From positions 1 through 44,055 of the forward strand of contig JBBPSI010000200.1 in the NCBI GenBank assembly GCA_038093515.1: a DNA stretch of 44,055 nt, in the 5' to 3' direction. The translations under genes and the position numbers were made by a program. This DNA is from Butyriboletus loyo. Lineage: Eukaryota; Basidiomycota; Agaricomycetes; Boletales; Boletaceae. Of the stretch, positions 20,367 to 32,461 are shown in pieces. Numbering within the stretch: the stretch's first letter is position 1; every line of letters starts with the position of its first letter. A model generated the notes under the pieces. The model was not told the origin of the DNA and did no database searches. It saw only the letters and a list, made by a program, of their open reading frames with translations.

Positions 20367-21146
20367 ATGTCGCTCCCCATCCATATCGCATTCGATGCCC
20401 TCTCCGGCGTCGACGGGTCAGCTCGCTTCTCGTTCGGTCCAACCACCGCCCTCGCATCCGTCAGCGGTCCCATCGCCGCCCGCCTCGCCATCGAACACCC
20501 CGCCCACGCAACCATCGACGTCCACGTCCGCCCTCTCTCCTCCGTCCCCGGTACCACCGAAAAACGCGCCGGAACCGCACTCAAAGGGATCCTGGAGCGC
20601 GCGTGTATACTCGCACAGCACCCGAGGACGTTGATACAGGTCGTGGTGCAGGCGCTCTCACCGTCATCTTCACGCTCCGCTGGAGTTTATGTTTATCGCG
20701 CGTCGTCGTCGCGAACGAGCGCAGGCGCGGGCGCGGGCGCGGACGTGGATGTGGATGCGGACGTGCTCCTCGCGGCGGAGATCAACGCGTGTGGTCTTGC
20801 GCTGCTCAGCGCGGGCTCGATCCCGATGCGAGGCGTCGTCTGCGCCATCGCCGTCGCTCAACCCACTACGGGCCAACCCCAGCTCGTCACCGAACGCGGT
20901 GTCGATAGTAAACCAGAGTACACCGGGTGCTTCGCCTTTCTTTTTGGCGTCGATCATACGTTCATGGAAGGCACCGGGGCCAGCGGTCCCATACCGCCCT
21001 CCAAGATGATCTGGACAAACTACCGTGCTAGTCCTGGGAGCGCGTTTTCTGTGACAACGTTGGCAGAGGCGGAAAAGGTGGCGTTGGGGGGTGCGACTGC
21101 GGTATGGACGAAAATGAGGGAGAGCTTGAGGGATGGACTGTCGTGA
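20367..21146 (+). CDS. RRP46: Exosome complex component Rrp46 (RNase PH fold)
   Basis: A single exon of 259 residues. The start MSLPIHIAFDALSGVDGSAR matches the Rrp46/EXOSC5 opening, in which a Leu/Asp-Gly strand is followed by FSFG plus a STVSGP-like turn (here ASVSGP). Later landmarks are the helix ILERACILAQHPRT, the IQVVVQALS strand and LLAAEINACGLALLSAGSIPMRG, the conserved second half of the RNase PH fold. Eukaryotic Rrp46 is a structural, catalytically inert subunit of the hexameric ring of the RNA exosome in nucleus and cytoplasm. Between the two halves is a low-complexity insert of Ala-Gly and Asp-Val repeats (about residues 118-131) encoded by a GC-rich microsatellite. The gene is convergent with tps2, with a 441-bp gap. 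ATG 20367 is chosen because conserved sequence starts at once. Confidence 0.85.
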   Translation: MSLPIHIAFDALSGVDGSARFSFGPTTALASVSGPIAARLAIEHPAHATIDVHVRPLSSVPGTTEKRAGTALKGILERACILAQHPRTLIQVVVQALSPSSSRSAGVYVYRASSSRTSAGAGAGADVDVDADVLLAAEINACGLALLSAGSIPMRGVVCAIAVAQPTTGQPQLVTERGVDSKPEYTGCFAFLFGVDHTFMEGTGASGPIPPSKMIWTNYRASPGSAFSVTTLAEAEKVALGGATAVWTKMRESLRDGLS

Positions 21147-21587
21147 AGTGGTATTGGAACCCATTGCGCACCGTCTCTGACCTGATAAGCATAGTAGGAC
21201 GCCAGTGTCGTATGTATTTTACTGAACGACAGGTCGACAGATTCACCGTTAGAGCCCAGACTAGACCGGGTTGTCTGAACGGGTTTACTTCCACTCGCGA
21301 CTCCTACACGCGAAAAGAGAAGAAAACCGTTCGCCAATACCCACATACATGAAGCCCAACATAAATACCAAAGAGAACGACGACCAAGGCGACCGGACCC
21401 CTACCCCTTCTCGACCCTGTATAGTCAAGAAAAATAGAGAGGGGAAAGCAAACGCGATAAATAAAGAAGGTGGGAGGGGGAAAACCCTCCCTTATCTATT
21501 TGGGTAACTTTAATCTCGTAAAAATTCGTCCATGTACCATGTCTGCGACACGACGCCCAGCGTTGCCCTTTCCCTATCCCTCATGCC
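21147..21587. other. Convergent 3' region of rrp46 and tps2
   Basis: No gene is seen in this 441-bp gap. It must contain both polyadenylation regions; AT-rich patches lie near 21355-21470. Confidence 0.5.
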
Positions 21588-24500
21588 TCATAAATAACCC
21601 TTGCCTTCCTCCCCATTCCCGTTCCCATTGCCATTGCCATTGCCATTCCCGCTCGTCTCAAGCCCAGCCGTCACTCCCTGACTCGTCTCCCCAACGAGAT
21701 ACAACATGTGATCGACCACCTCGAGTGGCGCCGTCAAATGCCAACTCGCCAACGTCCGCTTCGTACTGGGACCCACGGACGTCGTGAAAATGGCATCGGG
21801 CGCAATGGCTAGTTCGACGTCCGATCGGGCGACACCGTTCTTGTTATCGATGAGTGTGACCGACAAGGGCACTTCGAACTGGACTTTGCCGGTGATGTTG
21901 GGTGGGAAGACGTGCAAGGCTCGGAACATGTCTTCGTCGGTCTAGAAAAATAATGCGGACAGTCAGGAAGGGGGATATCATATCATGCGTTCTAGCATAC
22001 CTTGTCATCGCCTGCACAAAAGATAAACTCCGCATCGGGGTTCATGTACAGAATCCGCTTGACGATCTCGCCCTATTTCGAAACAGAAAATCAAGGTCGG
22101 ACGATCTCGGGAGGATTAGGGACGCACCTTGTTCACAGCCAACAGGCGGACTTCGAGATTCTTTTTCCCAACGAGCACTTCAATGGGACGTTTGTGCGCC
22201 AAGTTGTTCTCCAATAAGTCTTGGCACTGTCTACACTGGAACAATCTACACCTCACCGCATCAGCATTCATTCGGCCACGTGCTCTTCGCATGAAAAAAA
22301 AGGGGGGAAACGAGGGACTAGCGAAAACAAGAAAAGAAAGGACAACTCACCCCCACTCGGGATCGCTCGCCCGATAATGCCACGTAATCGAACTCTTCTT
22401 GACCTCGATATGACTCCCTGTCGTCCTCTCCGTATAATACCTAAAAATCTCCGCCACCTCGTCCATCCATCCCATGTCCAATTGTTCCGTAAAATTGACC
22501 CAGGTTTCTTCCTCTTCCGTGGTCACGTTTCTGGCGCCGTTCCCATTGCCGTTAGAGGGGTCGCGGATGAACCCACCGTGTTCGGCGCTCATACCAAGGT
22601 GTCTGATGTGTCCCAGGTGCAACTCCAGGAAGGCTTGGTCACGACCAGAGACGATATATACGACATTGCGAGGATCAGCGGCGAGCTTCGTGAGTGCGTT
22701 CAGCGCATCGGATGAAGGAATCGCCATCGGCGGGGTCTTGACGATAGGCGTAAGGGTACCCTAGATATCAAACGTCACCTTTCGCATCCAACCTCACGAC
22801 ACTCGGTGGACCAAAGCGACTGGATGATACGCACATCGTAATCAAACAAAAGCAGGCGCTTGCCCGCCTTTTCGTACTTGTCGTTTATGAGCTCTTTGGG
22901 GAGGTAGGGCGTAGCACGTGCACTGGTCTGTCCATTGATCTGGGAGAGGAGCATCTTGACCAGCAGAGCGGCCCACGTATGGGAGGTGTGCGTGGTTACG
23001 ACTCTGTGGAGCACGGCGTGCCGAGCCGCTTTGGAGGTAGAGGACATGAGAAGACCGGCATTCATAGCCGCAGCGACATCCTATTCGAATGACCATTGGT
23101 CCATATGGCATCATGGTGTCGGTACGAGAATACGCACCCCCAGATCCCATGGGTTCACTTGTAATGCCTGGCCCATGTGTTGGCTAATGCCCATGAACTC
23201 GCTCAAGACGAGTGGGGATTGCTTGGTACGTTCTTGCGCAATAACAAACTCCATCGAGGTCGTGTTCATGCCATCGCGCAGTGGTGTGATCACACCCAAA
23301 TCTGCAACAGAAAGAAGCGCATAGAATTCGTCCTTTTTGAGTGATTGGTGGCTACGCGAAGCGCAGAAGGGGTCAGCAAGACGCTCGGTGTAAGATGTGA
23401 TGGGGTAGATGAAACGGAAGAGCGTATGAATATGAGAACGATAGCAACGTACTAATGATGAACAGGTATGAAATCCAGACTTCCGTATTCTCCGTTGATA
23501 TGTGCAACTATCTCCGATACTTGACGTTCCAGTTTGGGAGAATCGGTGAGTGCGGGTGACGTTACTTGGATAAGTACGACTTGACCTTGCCATTCAGGGT
23601 AGTCATGAAGGAGTTTCTCGAACGCACGGAGCTGTATCACACATGTACCGTCAGCATGTCGAAACCGAGCAAGGAAGAGCACAAGTCGCGAGAATTTCGT
23701 CCCGAAATAACGACATACCTTCTGCAAAACTCCCTTGACGGCATCCAGCTTGTCCCTTCCCACGATGATCTTCTTATCCGCATACAATGCTCGGAGGGCC
23801 TCTAACTTGGGTTGGACACCCGGCCGCAACGTGTCCCTCGCGACACGTTCAGCATCGATACCGACCGGACAATGAGAGACTGCAACAGTACGACCCTGTA
23901 CATCGATGCCTACAAATTTGTTGTCGGAAGAGTTGTATGATTTGTTGCGATCGGGATGGGTGGAGACTGCAAGCGGACCTGCACTGAGAGTGGAGGAAGT
24001 ATTTGATGACGTAGACCCGGGGACAGAACGGGTACTCGTTTCATATCCACAGACGCGAACACAGGTAGATGTGAAGTGACGAGTGTACGAGTACGTTTGG
24101 AAACAAACGAGGTCAGCACCGAGCATCCCCTCAAGAATCTCTTTGCGACCTGACCTATCGTGAGATCTAACAAAGACAAGGGAGCTGGCAACCAACTTAC
24201 GTGGCAAGCATCTGAATACCTCCGAGCTTGGGAACGGTGTGTGGACGAAGAGTCCAATGATCCTGCGGAGGTGAGGTGTACATCATCAGGCTCGATTCAC
24301 AAATGACACGGGACATTGGCTCACGCATCGCTCCCCTTCTCGCCCATTTTAGTGCGCAAAAGTTTCGGTACGAGGAGAAGGTGGTAATCATGTACCCAAA
24401 CAAGATCACCTGGTTTGAGTACGGAAGCGATACGCTCGGCAAACACTTGATTTGCCTATGTACCGAGATGAATACCGAAGTTGACGAAGTAGCAATAGAG

Positions 24501-25526
24501 TTTGGCGTACCTGTTCGTAGTGTACCCAGTGTGCATCTGCCGACGCATACTCTGTAGCAACGTCCTGCCAGAGCAGGTAGTGGAAGAGGGGCCACAGTGC
24601 TTTGATAAGGATGTCACGTGAGGTAGGAAAGAAGGAGTTGGCTCGAATGGGAAAGAAGAAAGGCAGATGGGAATGACGTCAATCCTTGTCTGTATCTACC
24701 CGACAGCGAGACAGCGCCTAGTGATTGAAACACAAGAAATCGCACATCGAATGCATATCGGAAATCGCTCGCAGAATATGCGGGTACAGTACGATGATAA
24801 GATGGCGGCCAAGTGACAAAAGGCCGTGCCCAAAGCGACGAGATGAAACGAAGAAAAACACTTACTCGTTTTACAATACCCTTCGTAATGTCCATGTGCG
24901 ACCTTATCTTCAAGCCACACAGGCACGTACTCGAGCTTGCCTTTGTTCCCCTCAATCCCCTGGCCCTGGCCGTCTTCGTCATATCCGACCAACTCCGCCT
25001 CCAGTGCCTCTCTATCGGCCCGGCCGACGAGATGACTCGGAATCCGGTGCTCCCCCTCACCGGTGTTCCCGCCGTTCGCTTCGGCGGACGGGGCGCCCAC
25101 GGAAGGAAGTGAGACGATATCGCCGGTCCAGCCTACGATAAGCTGGTCGTGCGTGGCAGAAAGGGAGCGAATACCCGAGATCATAGCCGCATGGCCGTAT
25201 CTGGGTGCAAACATCCAACGCTTGGATGGGACGGAAGGCTGCTGAGGGTCCTCTGCCTGGGAAGCATCTCTTGTTGGGCTAGCAGGGACGTCGCCATAGT
25301 GCGTTGGCGGGGACGGAGGAGGGCTGAGGACACCCGCAGCAGCCGGAGACGTCTGGGGAATGAGGGAGGGGACGACGGGAAGGTAGTGGCAGACGTGGAC
25401 GATCCTGCCGGAGAGTTGTACACCGTGAGCCCTGTGGGTCTCTTCGAGTGTGCGTACTTGCTCGCGGACGGCATCGAGGGAGATGTCGTCGCCTGCGCGC
25501 GTGTACGGTTCGTGGAAGGAGTCCAT
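21588..25526 (-). CDS. TPS2: Trehalose-6-phosphate phosphatase (Tps2-type, GT20 plus TPP domains)
   Basis: Twelve exons (25526-24866, 24599-24511, 24455-24325, 24262-24201, 24149-23719, 23631-23453, 23351-23138, 23080-22835, 22760-22351, 22245-22128, 22072-22001, 21941-21588) give 988 residues with all phases consistent. The N-terminal GT20-like domain (about 40-640) opens with GRIVHVCHYLPV and has WVHDYHLLLVPKLLR, GRDKLDAVKG and ITPLRDGMNTTSMEFV. The phosphatase domain has the HAD nucleophile motif FDYDGTLTPIV (about 668-678) and GDDKTDEDMF (about 868-877). It dephosphorylates trehalose-6-phosphate to trehalose, the fungal stress and storage sugar, in complex with the synthase; the GT20 half is normally structural in this family. 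The intron at 22761-22834 falls just after the second aspartate of the nucleophile motif (FDYD, then GT). The C-terminus carries a run of Gly-Asn repeats. One AGGGG (STRE-like) site lies near 25709. Confidence 0.93.
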
Positions 25527-26559
25527 GAGTGTAGCGGAGAAGGAGGGAGGAATGGAAAACGGGAGCTTATAAGCGCAACGGAAATTAGATTATCTGAAGA
25601 ATCGAGAAACGATTTGGAATAATGGCGGATGATTTGACGGTGGTGTGCTGGATTAGGACAAGTCTACGAGTTGGAAGTCTACCGAGTACCAGCGCCCACG
25701 AAAGCTGTAGGGGATGAGGACTCGGACGGGTTTGAAGAGTTTCCGAGTTCTGGTGGCGGTGGTCGTCGCCGTTGTTCACGATGTCCAAGCAGGTTGAATC
25801 TTGCCTAGCGTTCACGGCAATGTCCGGGCCGTCCCCCGACTTTCCAATCTTGCACACCGACATCCAAGTTTCAGCCATCCAAGACCCAAAGCAGTCCCTC
25901 CGACTTGACGCGTGTCTCGACTTTTACATCGGGCAACTCACATGTTCGCTCACGAACGTGCAGGGACTCCCTCTGACTCCTTCGTGTGCCATCGGGTCAC
26001 CTTGAAAACCCCGTCCCGAGAACCTCCTGATCGTCATTAGACGTTTGCTCGTATTGGACGTTGTACGTGTCCTATCTTGAGCACCTTGCCAAACTCTGAC
26101 TCCTTCCCCCTTCCATGTACCTGACAGCTACCTTCCGGAATCCGAGCGACATCTCGGTATATATATATATACATATGGAGTCCGAAAATTGAACAAGTGG
26201 GCATAGTGTCATGTCAGTACTTGGCAAGTCCAATCGGCCAACGTGATCCTTGCAGGCATTTCTTAGCAGCTGCTGGCGGTATTCGCTTCAGAATTATTTG
26301 GAACACGTGGTCGGTCCAGGCTTGGCACCGCCCCATATATATCGTCAACGACTTCACGCCTCGAGGTCTTGTGGTCGTCCAACCTCGACGCACACCTCGC
26401 AACGTTCCCGCTCCCCGGGTCCCGCATACCTACTTATCAATCTCAAAACTTCAAAGGCAGTGCCGCCACCCAAATTTTCCAGGCTGCGCTTTCCTTTGAA
26501 CCCGATCATCGCTCCCTGCGTCCGAGTTCGAACCCGAGCCCTTTCGACAGTTCGTTGGC
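25527..26559. other. Divergent promoter region between tps2 (minus) and G-like gene 1 (plus)
   Basis: No gene seen in 1 kb. It contains a (TA)7 run at 26158-26171 and a second TATATAT at about 26336-26342, some 220 bp before the ATG of the plus-strand gene; either could be part of its core promoter. Confidence 0.4.
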
Positions 26560-27362
26560 ATGCACTTTCTCCCTGCCTTTCTTCGTAAAGATTCCAAAGC
26601 ATCTCTTATCAACGACCTTTTGAAGAAAATTGCCCACGAAGATGCCCTCAGTGACAAGGTCTGTTCGCGCCCACTCTCCCTGTCACTCGTCATATCCCAC
26701 ACACCCATCCTGATCTTTCGCGTTTCAACATCCAGGACGTCTTCAACGTCGTCATAATCGGTCAAACAGGCGTCGGCGCCAGCTCTCTTATCAACTCGAT
26801 CACAGGCATCTCACAAGCACCCGTCTCCACCGACGTCAGTCCCTGCACCAAATCCTTCACCGCCTACCCCTTCACACTCAACGGTCGCTCCTTCCGACTC
26901 ATCGACTCCCCCGGCTTTGGCTCCTTCAAATGTCCCACTTCCGCCATCACCAAAGCCCTCCGAGAACTCGACGCACAGTTTGGAATCGACCTCGTCGTGA
27001 ATTGTTTGCGTGGTACACGCGGGGACGCGAATGCGGGTCATCAAAACTATGCCGCGATACGGTCCGCGGTGTCGGACGACGTGCCTATCGTCGCAGTAAT
27101 AACATGTCTGGAGAGGTATGGCGAGACGATGGATCATTGGTGGTCGACGAACGAAGCCGATCTGAAAGCGAGGCGGATGGTGTTCGCCGACCATGCCTGT
27201 GTCACGACCTTGGATGCTTCGACTACCTCCGATGCGATGTTCAAAGACAGACTCTCCGAGTCGGAAAAGACAGCAAAGCTACTTATTATGAGGAACTGTT
27301 GGGCTGAGAAAAGAGGTGTTGGGAGATGGGTTCGCCGAGGAGACATGCTCCTTGGAAATTAA
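26560..27362 (+). CDS. G-domain-like protein 1 with a lysine-less P-loop
   Basis: Two exons, 26560-26658 and 26736-27362, joined in phase 0, give 241 residues. After a 33-residue tail comes VVIIGQTGVGASS (G1 at residues 42-50). The lysine of GxxxxGK[S/T] is alanine here. The G3-like motif is LIDSPGFG (aspartate at about 90). There is no N/TKxD; the equivalent strand reads VAVITCLERYGETMDHWW, followed by FADHACVTTL. These features place it with the poorly studied HSR1-like G-domain proteins common in basidiomycetes, whose usual form reads GKSS with a MEDWW-type motif. Without the lysine, ordinary GTP hydrolysis is doubtful. It has the same exon plan as its three relatives downstream, and exon 2 has exactly the length (627 nt) of that of gene 2. 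No signal peptide or membrane segment. Confidence 0.7.
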
Positions 27363-28205
27363 TGAGACGTGTGTGTGTCACTTCGGTTGGTGTTGGTGGG
27401 TGGTTCATACACATGCTGTCCAGAGTTAGCACTCTCCAGCCTTCTGGCAGTGGCGCTGTGCGATGGATGTGAAGTGACGCACGTTCACGGACAGCTCGTG
27501 GAAAGCCTCAGTTATGTATGTAGGATAGATAGATAGAACGTTCGTTTCTAGAACGTTGGCGCAACTTTGCCGTACGAGACCATTATCAATTATCGTGAGG
27601 CTCTTACACGTGTTGAACTCCATCAATTATTGACGTGATTTCATAGCAAGGTCGTCCAGCATAGGGTCCCCCATCCGAAGCTGGGAAAGATAATCATCGC
27701 GGCATTCTTCGTCACTGCATCATTCGCGTCTTCAACACGTAAAATGCACTGCGCTTTCAAGTCTGTTCGCGGGCGATTGAGCTATCTCTCTCGGAACAAA
27801 AGATCAGAACACGAGGAGACCCTGCAGCTCACCACGCGAGAGCACTGTGACGCCGAAAGAGTGGTAATAGTCACCTTCATGCCAAATCAATGATACGAAA
27901 CCCCAAGGAACGGAAAAAAAAGGAGATACGACACTTGTGCCGCGGGGTGTGTGGCATGATGTCGCTGCTTCGACGGGATAAGAGTGGGGAATCAAAACAT
28001 GACCCCGGGACGGGGGGGGGCTCACCGCAAAGCATGCACCCAGCGCGGGCGTGCGGCACGCTTTCCATGAGGCGTCCTTCGTCTTGCTGGGAACGCCTTC
28101 TTTAAAAGACCCTTGCTCTAAAGACCAGAACGCCGCTGTCGAGCTCCAAACAACTCTCAACCCAATCACTTGCGTGTGCGTTCCCAAGCCTTCCCCGCCT
28201 CTAGG
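27363..28205. other. Intergenic stretch between G-like genes 1 and 2
   Basis: No gene seen. A poly-G tract lies near 28011-28019. Short frames on both strands around 27800-28180 have no support. The promoter of gene 2 should be in the last 200 bases. Confidence 0.4.
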
Positions 28206-29035
28206 ATGGCGTCGACCAAGTTCTTCGCACCTACCAAGCTCTTCAGTGAAACGCCCGTGTTTAGTCGGTTCCGCGGGTTAAACCTGTTCGAACCCAAATC
28301 CCCGACAATGCCCATGCCGGTAGACAATGTGAGTGTTTCTTTCCGAGCACCGTTCCACCCGGTGTGTGTCGATACTATCATTCACACGACCTTTTTTTTC
28401 GCACAAAGGGCGACCGGGTGCACGTCATTGTCGTCTTTGGACGTACTGGGTTGGGTATCAGCTCCCTCGTAAATCTGATCCTCGGGCGCGAAGACGCACC
28501 TTTCAGCACCGACATGCACCCTTGTACAGTGGCACCGGCCGCATACAGGGTGGACATCAACGGACATGCATTCGATATTTACGATATCCCCGGATTCGGG
28601 AATGAATACGCCCCTGAAAAAACCATCGGCGACCTCTACACCGAGCGTGGTATAGACCTCCTCGTGTACTGTTTGAGACCGAAAGAGGGCATCGCCAAGA
28701 AGATTTACAATGCCGTTCGATCCGCTGTACCGGAGAGAGTACCTGTCGTCGGCGTCGTAACAGGTCTCGAGAAGTACGGCGAGTCGATGGAAGACTGGTG
28801 GTCAGGGACGAGAAAGAATGGTGACATGCTCTCATCGAGAGGCTTGAAATTCGTCGATCACGCATGCGTGACGAGTTTATCTCGGGAAGACGTCTCGTAC
28901 AACATGGACTTGTACGAACGACGGTATCAGTCGACGCAGGCCGTCAGGAGCCTCATTTGGAGGAATTGCAATGGAACGAAGCGGGTCACGTACGTGAAAA
29001 GCGCGGGATATCTTCCTGACCTGCCGTACGTTTGA
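28206..29035 (+). CDS. G-domain-like protein 2 with a lysine-less P-loop
   Basis: Two exons, 28206-28328 and 28409-29035, phase 0, 249 residues. The first exon encodes a 41-residue tail rich in Phe, Pro and Lys (MASTKFFAPTKLFSETPVFS…). The domain starts VHVIVVFGRTGLGISS (G1 about 52-60), with isoleucine in place of the P-loop lysine. G3-like: IYDIPGFGNEY. G4 region: VVGVVTGLEKYGESMEDWW, with no KxD, then FVDHACVTSLS. A short basic tail ends YLPDLPYV. Of the four paralogues this is the closest to the ordinary basidiomycete G-domain pattern outside G1. The acceptor follows a run of eight T, a strong pyrimidine tract. The role is unknown; regulation of, or decoy binding to, active GTPases is only an analogy with lysine-less members of other GTPase families. 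Confidence 0.72.
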
Positions 29036-29654
29036 TACTGGCCCTCCGTGTACACCTGTTTGTTTGTTTTGTTCTAATTTTCGCAACGTTCTGTACGACT
29101 ACGACGACTATTACTAGTCGGTAGGCAGCGCCTTGGCCAGTCACGTTAGCTGTATGTTCATGATAGTATACCCAGACGCTCTACCTTTTTGTTTATGACC
29201 GGCACTCGACAGCTTACGCTCGTTTCCATAGTTTCTCGTTTGTTCGTCGTTCGTTTGATACAGACCCCTACGGCCGGCTTATGGAACTATAAGGTTTGAT
29301 AGAAGAATACTCCACAGGAAGCGTTCAGTGATGAATTTCCGACTTCGTGATCGAAACTGAGAGGCAAAAACGCCCTCCCAGGCTGGGACGCCGAACAAGT
29401 TCCATCGATGGCGTCAACGTCGAAGGCGGAAATTGCATCACACTTGTACACTTCCATGTCACATTCCAGAACCAACCTTGGGGTTTATTTTTATTCTGTT
29501 TTATTTTTTCCATTTTCTGTGGATATACTAACAATCTAGCCTCTGATTGTGCAAATGCCCCACTTTCGGTTTAATGGTAACCAAGTGGTAATTAGTTAGG
29601 CTTGGTGATAGGCTGTACTGGACGGTTTATTTAGTTACACTATTACTAATCCAA
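29036..29654. other. Intergenic stretch
   Basis: No gene seen. It holds the 3' UTR of G-like gene 2 and an AT-rich segment (29480-29660) before the methyltransferase pseudogene. Confidence 0.4.
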
Positions 29655-30640
29655 AAAAAAGTCTAATCTCACAAAACCAGCACACTCATATGCAGCATCA
29701 TCTCTATATTTCCTGCCCTTCTCTGACGAGGAGCGCCGGAGGTATGCTTCGCCTACCACTCACAATTTCGGGTCAGGCTCTTAGCACAGCATCAACACCC
29801 GCCTCCTTTCCGGCCATCTCATTCTCCCTCCCATATCATTTTCAGAAAAGGAACAGGCACCGGTAAGCTATCTCCTCTCCTCCCCCAGTCCGACTCTTCT
29901 AACATCTCGTGCCAATGACGCCACGTCCCCCACACGAAATCAAGGTGCATAGCTCTGCGATCCCCCTGAATCGGTCCAACTCTACGACATCGACATCGAC
30001 ATCGAACCGCGCCTCTTCCCCAGCTATGCTAACATCTCCGCCAACATCCATCTCTCCGTCTGCTCCGCCACCAATCTCCCATCTTACTGCCATACTGGGC
30101 TTCCAAACCAGCCCTCGTCAATCAACGTTCGCTCATTTAAATGTACCGCATGCTCACGCCAGGCGGGTACGCCCAACTGATCGAACCCTCACACGAATGG
30201 GTGCCGGGACCGAAAACGGCCGCGCACGTGTTGTTTATCGGCGAGTTTCCCGGGAACAAGGGAATGTGTTTCCGCTGTGGGGATTATATCGTGGACATGT
30301 TAGAAAGGACTGGATTTGTTGACGTCAAGTCCGAGGAGGTGGTCTTGAACGTGGGTAAGTGGACTGGCGAGGATGGTGTTCAGGGGAGGGATATGACGAT
30401 TGGTGCATGGATGGGGGGTGCAGGATAATGTGATGGAAGCGGATCGGTCGGGCTGTTTTGCGTCGGCCGACGAGTTCGACAAGGCCATGGACGAGATCGC
30501 AGAGGAGTGGGATAATATCGGTGAAAGCCTTTCGTGGTCGGAAACCCTTATGGAAGGTCTATGAAATCTAGCTTTATGGAATTTTTTCATGGAATGTAAA
30601 TTCAGCAATCCGGAACAGAGGCGAAGAAGCAGTTTTGATC
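29655..30640 (+). pseudogene. Decayed copy of the class I methyltransferase gene at 37975-38976
   Basis: The segment aligns by eye, in inverted orientation, with the intact minus-strand gene at 38976-37975 and continues into its 3' untranslated sequence (for example GGTCGGAAACCCTT and TGAAATCTAGCTTTAT occur in both). Damage includes a frame break and stop in the N-terminal helix, and a deletion across the motif I region (…ISFSEK-GTGTGK… against …SLSENDEILDIGTGTG…). The central strand is frame-shifted, and a TAA at 30426 truncates the C-terminus. A 95-codon frame at 30141-30428 survives (…GGYAQLIEPS… …TGEDGVQGRDMTIGAW…). No function is expected. Confidence 0.8.
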
Positions 30641-31293
30641 GACCGTCGCCGAACGCAATTGTTCAGAATCACCACGATCTCTAGATTTCCGAACCTACAA
30701 GAAAATGTTCGGAGTTGACTAAAATAAACGACTATATTCTACGTTTCCGAGACACACATCTAAAGCGGGCTGTAGAATATTTTGTAAGAGTTTCCCTTAC
30801 TGAAAACGTGATTGTTCCGAAGGTGTAAACAGAAAGCAAATGAGGGCGTAGCAGGTGGGATGAGACGATGCGTGTTGGTAATGACCTTCACGACAATGTT
30901 AATGATCACCGGGCCGACCTTGTTATCTCTCTACGCAGGCTTATGGCAGTGGTACTACGACCACTGAAAGTCACCCCCTAGTGGCTCCATGTTATCCAAA
31001 CCTGTGGGTCGGAAATTGATCCTACAGTTCAGAAAGGCGATACTCTGTCGTTTATCGCATCATCGACTTGGACTGTGAAGATTGATGCTACATAGCCATT
31101 AATGCAACCGCCTCAATCGGTAATGCTCTCGGGTAGCCACATGTCATTTTCCTGGAATGTGTTTACCATGAGGCATATTGCGAGGTCACAGTGCCAGTGG
31201 ATGAATTAATCCTAATGCAATAGCCGTATTTTCAAGTTGCTTGGCAGGCTATTCGCAGTACATACTACCCTCAGCCTGGCCCCGTATCCAGTC
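30641..31293. other. Intergenic stretch
   Basis: No gene seen in about 650 bp between the methyltransferase pseudogene and G-like gene 3. Confidence 0.4.
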
Positions 31294-32062
31294 ATGAGTT
31301 CGACATACCCTAACCAAGTAGTACGACGTGTTGGGCGTCCACTTCCAGTAAGTCCGAGTCGGCGGTTAACCTTCCTCACCTCCGTTCTTTGACACTCACC
31401 TTTTCCTCAAGGGCATTAAACCATACGTTGTCGTAATCTTTGGTCGTACTGGAGTCGGCATCAGTTCCCTCGTAAACCTCATCGCTAAACACCCCGTCAG
31501 CAAAGACCACCCAAATGCCAGGACCTCCACCAAAAGACTGACACCCTATCCATCCGTAACACTTCCGGGATCCGACAAGCAGTTCTGCCTGTACGAAGTG
31601 CCTGGGTTTCGTGGGCAATCTTCGGACACAAAGATCCTGGAGGCGATACGCCAGCTAGACCAAAAAGCGGGAATCGACCTATTTATATATTGCCTTCGGA
31701 AACAAAAAGCAACGATCATGCCAAAGATCGTGCGTCGCATTCGCAACAGTGTTACGACTCGGAAACCAGTCGTCCCCATGATCGCCGTCGTTACTGAATT
31801 GGAACGGTTTGAGGCAGAGGGTGGCATGGAAGACTGGTGGGATGCACCACTCGAAGATGGTAGTACTACGAATGGTACGTTTATCGAGCGATTGTGCTTT
31901 GGGGAGTATGATACGTTCGGTGCACACGCATGCGTCACAACGCTGCCTTGGAAAGAGGTGGATCTCGTACAGACGCTGCGGAAACGAAGAGAGCGATCTG
32001 AAGAACAAATTCGGCAATTAATTCTGCAGCAGTGTGCGGGACCTAAGAGAAGTGGTGAGTGA
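31294..32062 (+). CDS. G-domain-like protein 3 with a lysine-less P-loop
   Basis: Two exons, 31294-31347 and 31412-32062 (GTAAGT donor, CTCAAG acceptor, phase 0), give 234 residues. The tail is only 18 residues. Then PYVVVIFGRTGVGISS (G1 about 29-37), again isoleucine for lysine. The G3-like motif reads LYEVPGFRG, so even the magnesium-contacting aspartate of DxxG is glutamate here. The G4 region reads VVTELERFEAEGGMEDWW, then FGAHACVTTL. The C-terminal helix is highly charged (LRKRRERSEEQIRQLI). The stop at 32062 follows AGT GGT GAG TGA, where a GTGAGT could act as a donor to a further exon that I cannot identify. Together the changes in G1, G3 and G4 argue that this copy does not hydrolyse GTP by the usual mechanism. 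Confidence 0.68.
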
Positions 32063-32461
32063 TGATACGAACAGGGCCAGCATCGGCATGTTGAGAGATT
32101 CATCTGTAGCATCTGAACCAGATCCATTCGACTCATATACGCCTTGCCTCTGTCTATCCGTTTTTGCTTCCTATCGCGACTTCTAGGCTCTAACGTGGAC
32201 CTAGCGTGTGTCGGCGTGGTGTATGTCCCATTCAAGGAAACATTATTTGTGTATCCTTGGTCAAGGTGTTCGGGAGTACCCAGTATTCGACTAGACATCT
32301 TATGCATGACACAGTCTAAAATACAAGGGACTACTTGGACTCGAGTCGAACTAATAGAGTAGCAGAGCAACATGAACACAAGCTTGCATGTGACAAGCCA
32401 GAGGACCGAGAAATAAGCTTGAACGTAGAATGCGGTGTAAGAAAAGAAAATCAGGAGGTCA
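32063..32461. other. Convergent gap between G-like genes 3 and 4
   Basis: No gene seen. Both 3' UTRs must lie in these 399 bases. Confidence 0.4.

Noticed and set aside
20321..20908. Long Arg-rich plus-strand frame
   Set aside because: It is the shifted-frame shadow of rrp46, whose own frame carries the conserved family sequence.
26811..27194. 127-codon minus-strand frame
   Set aside because: It is the reverse complement of the G-domain exon of G-like gene 1; no independent motif.
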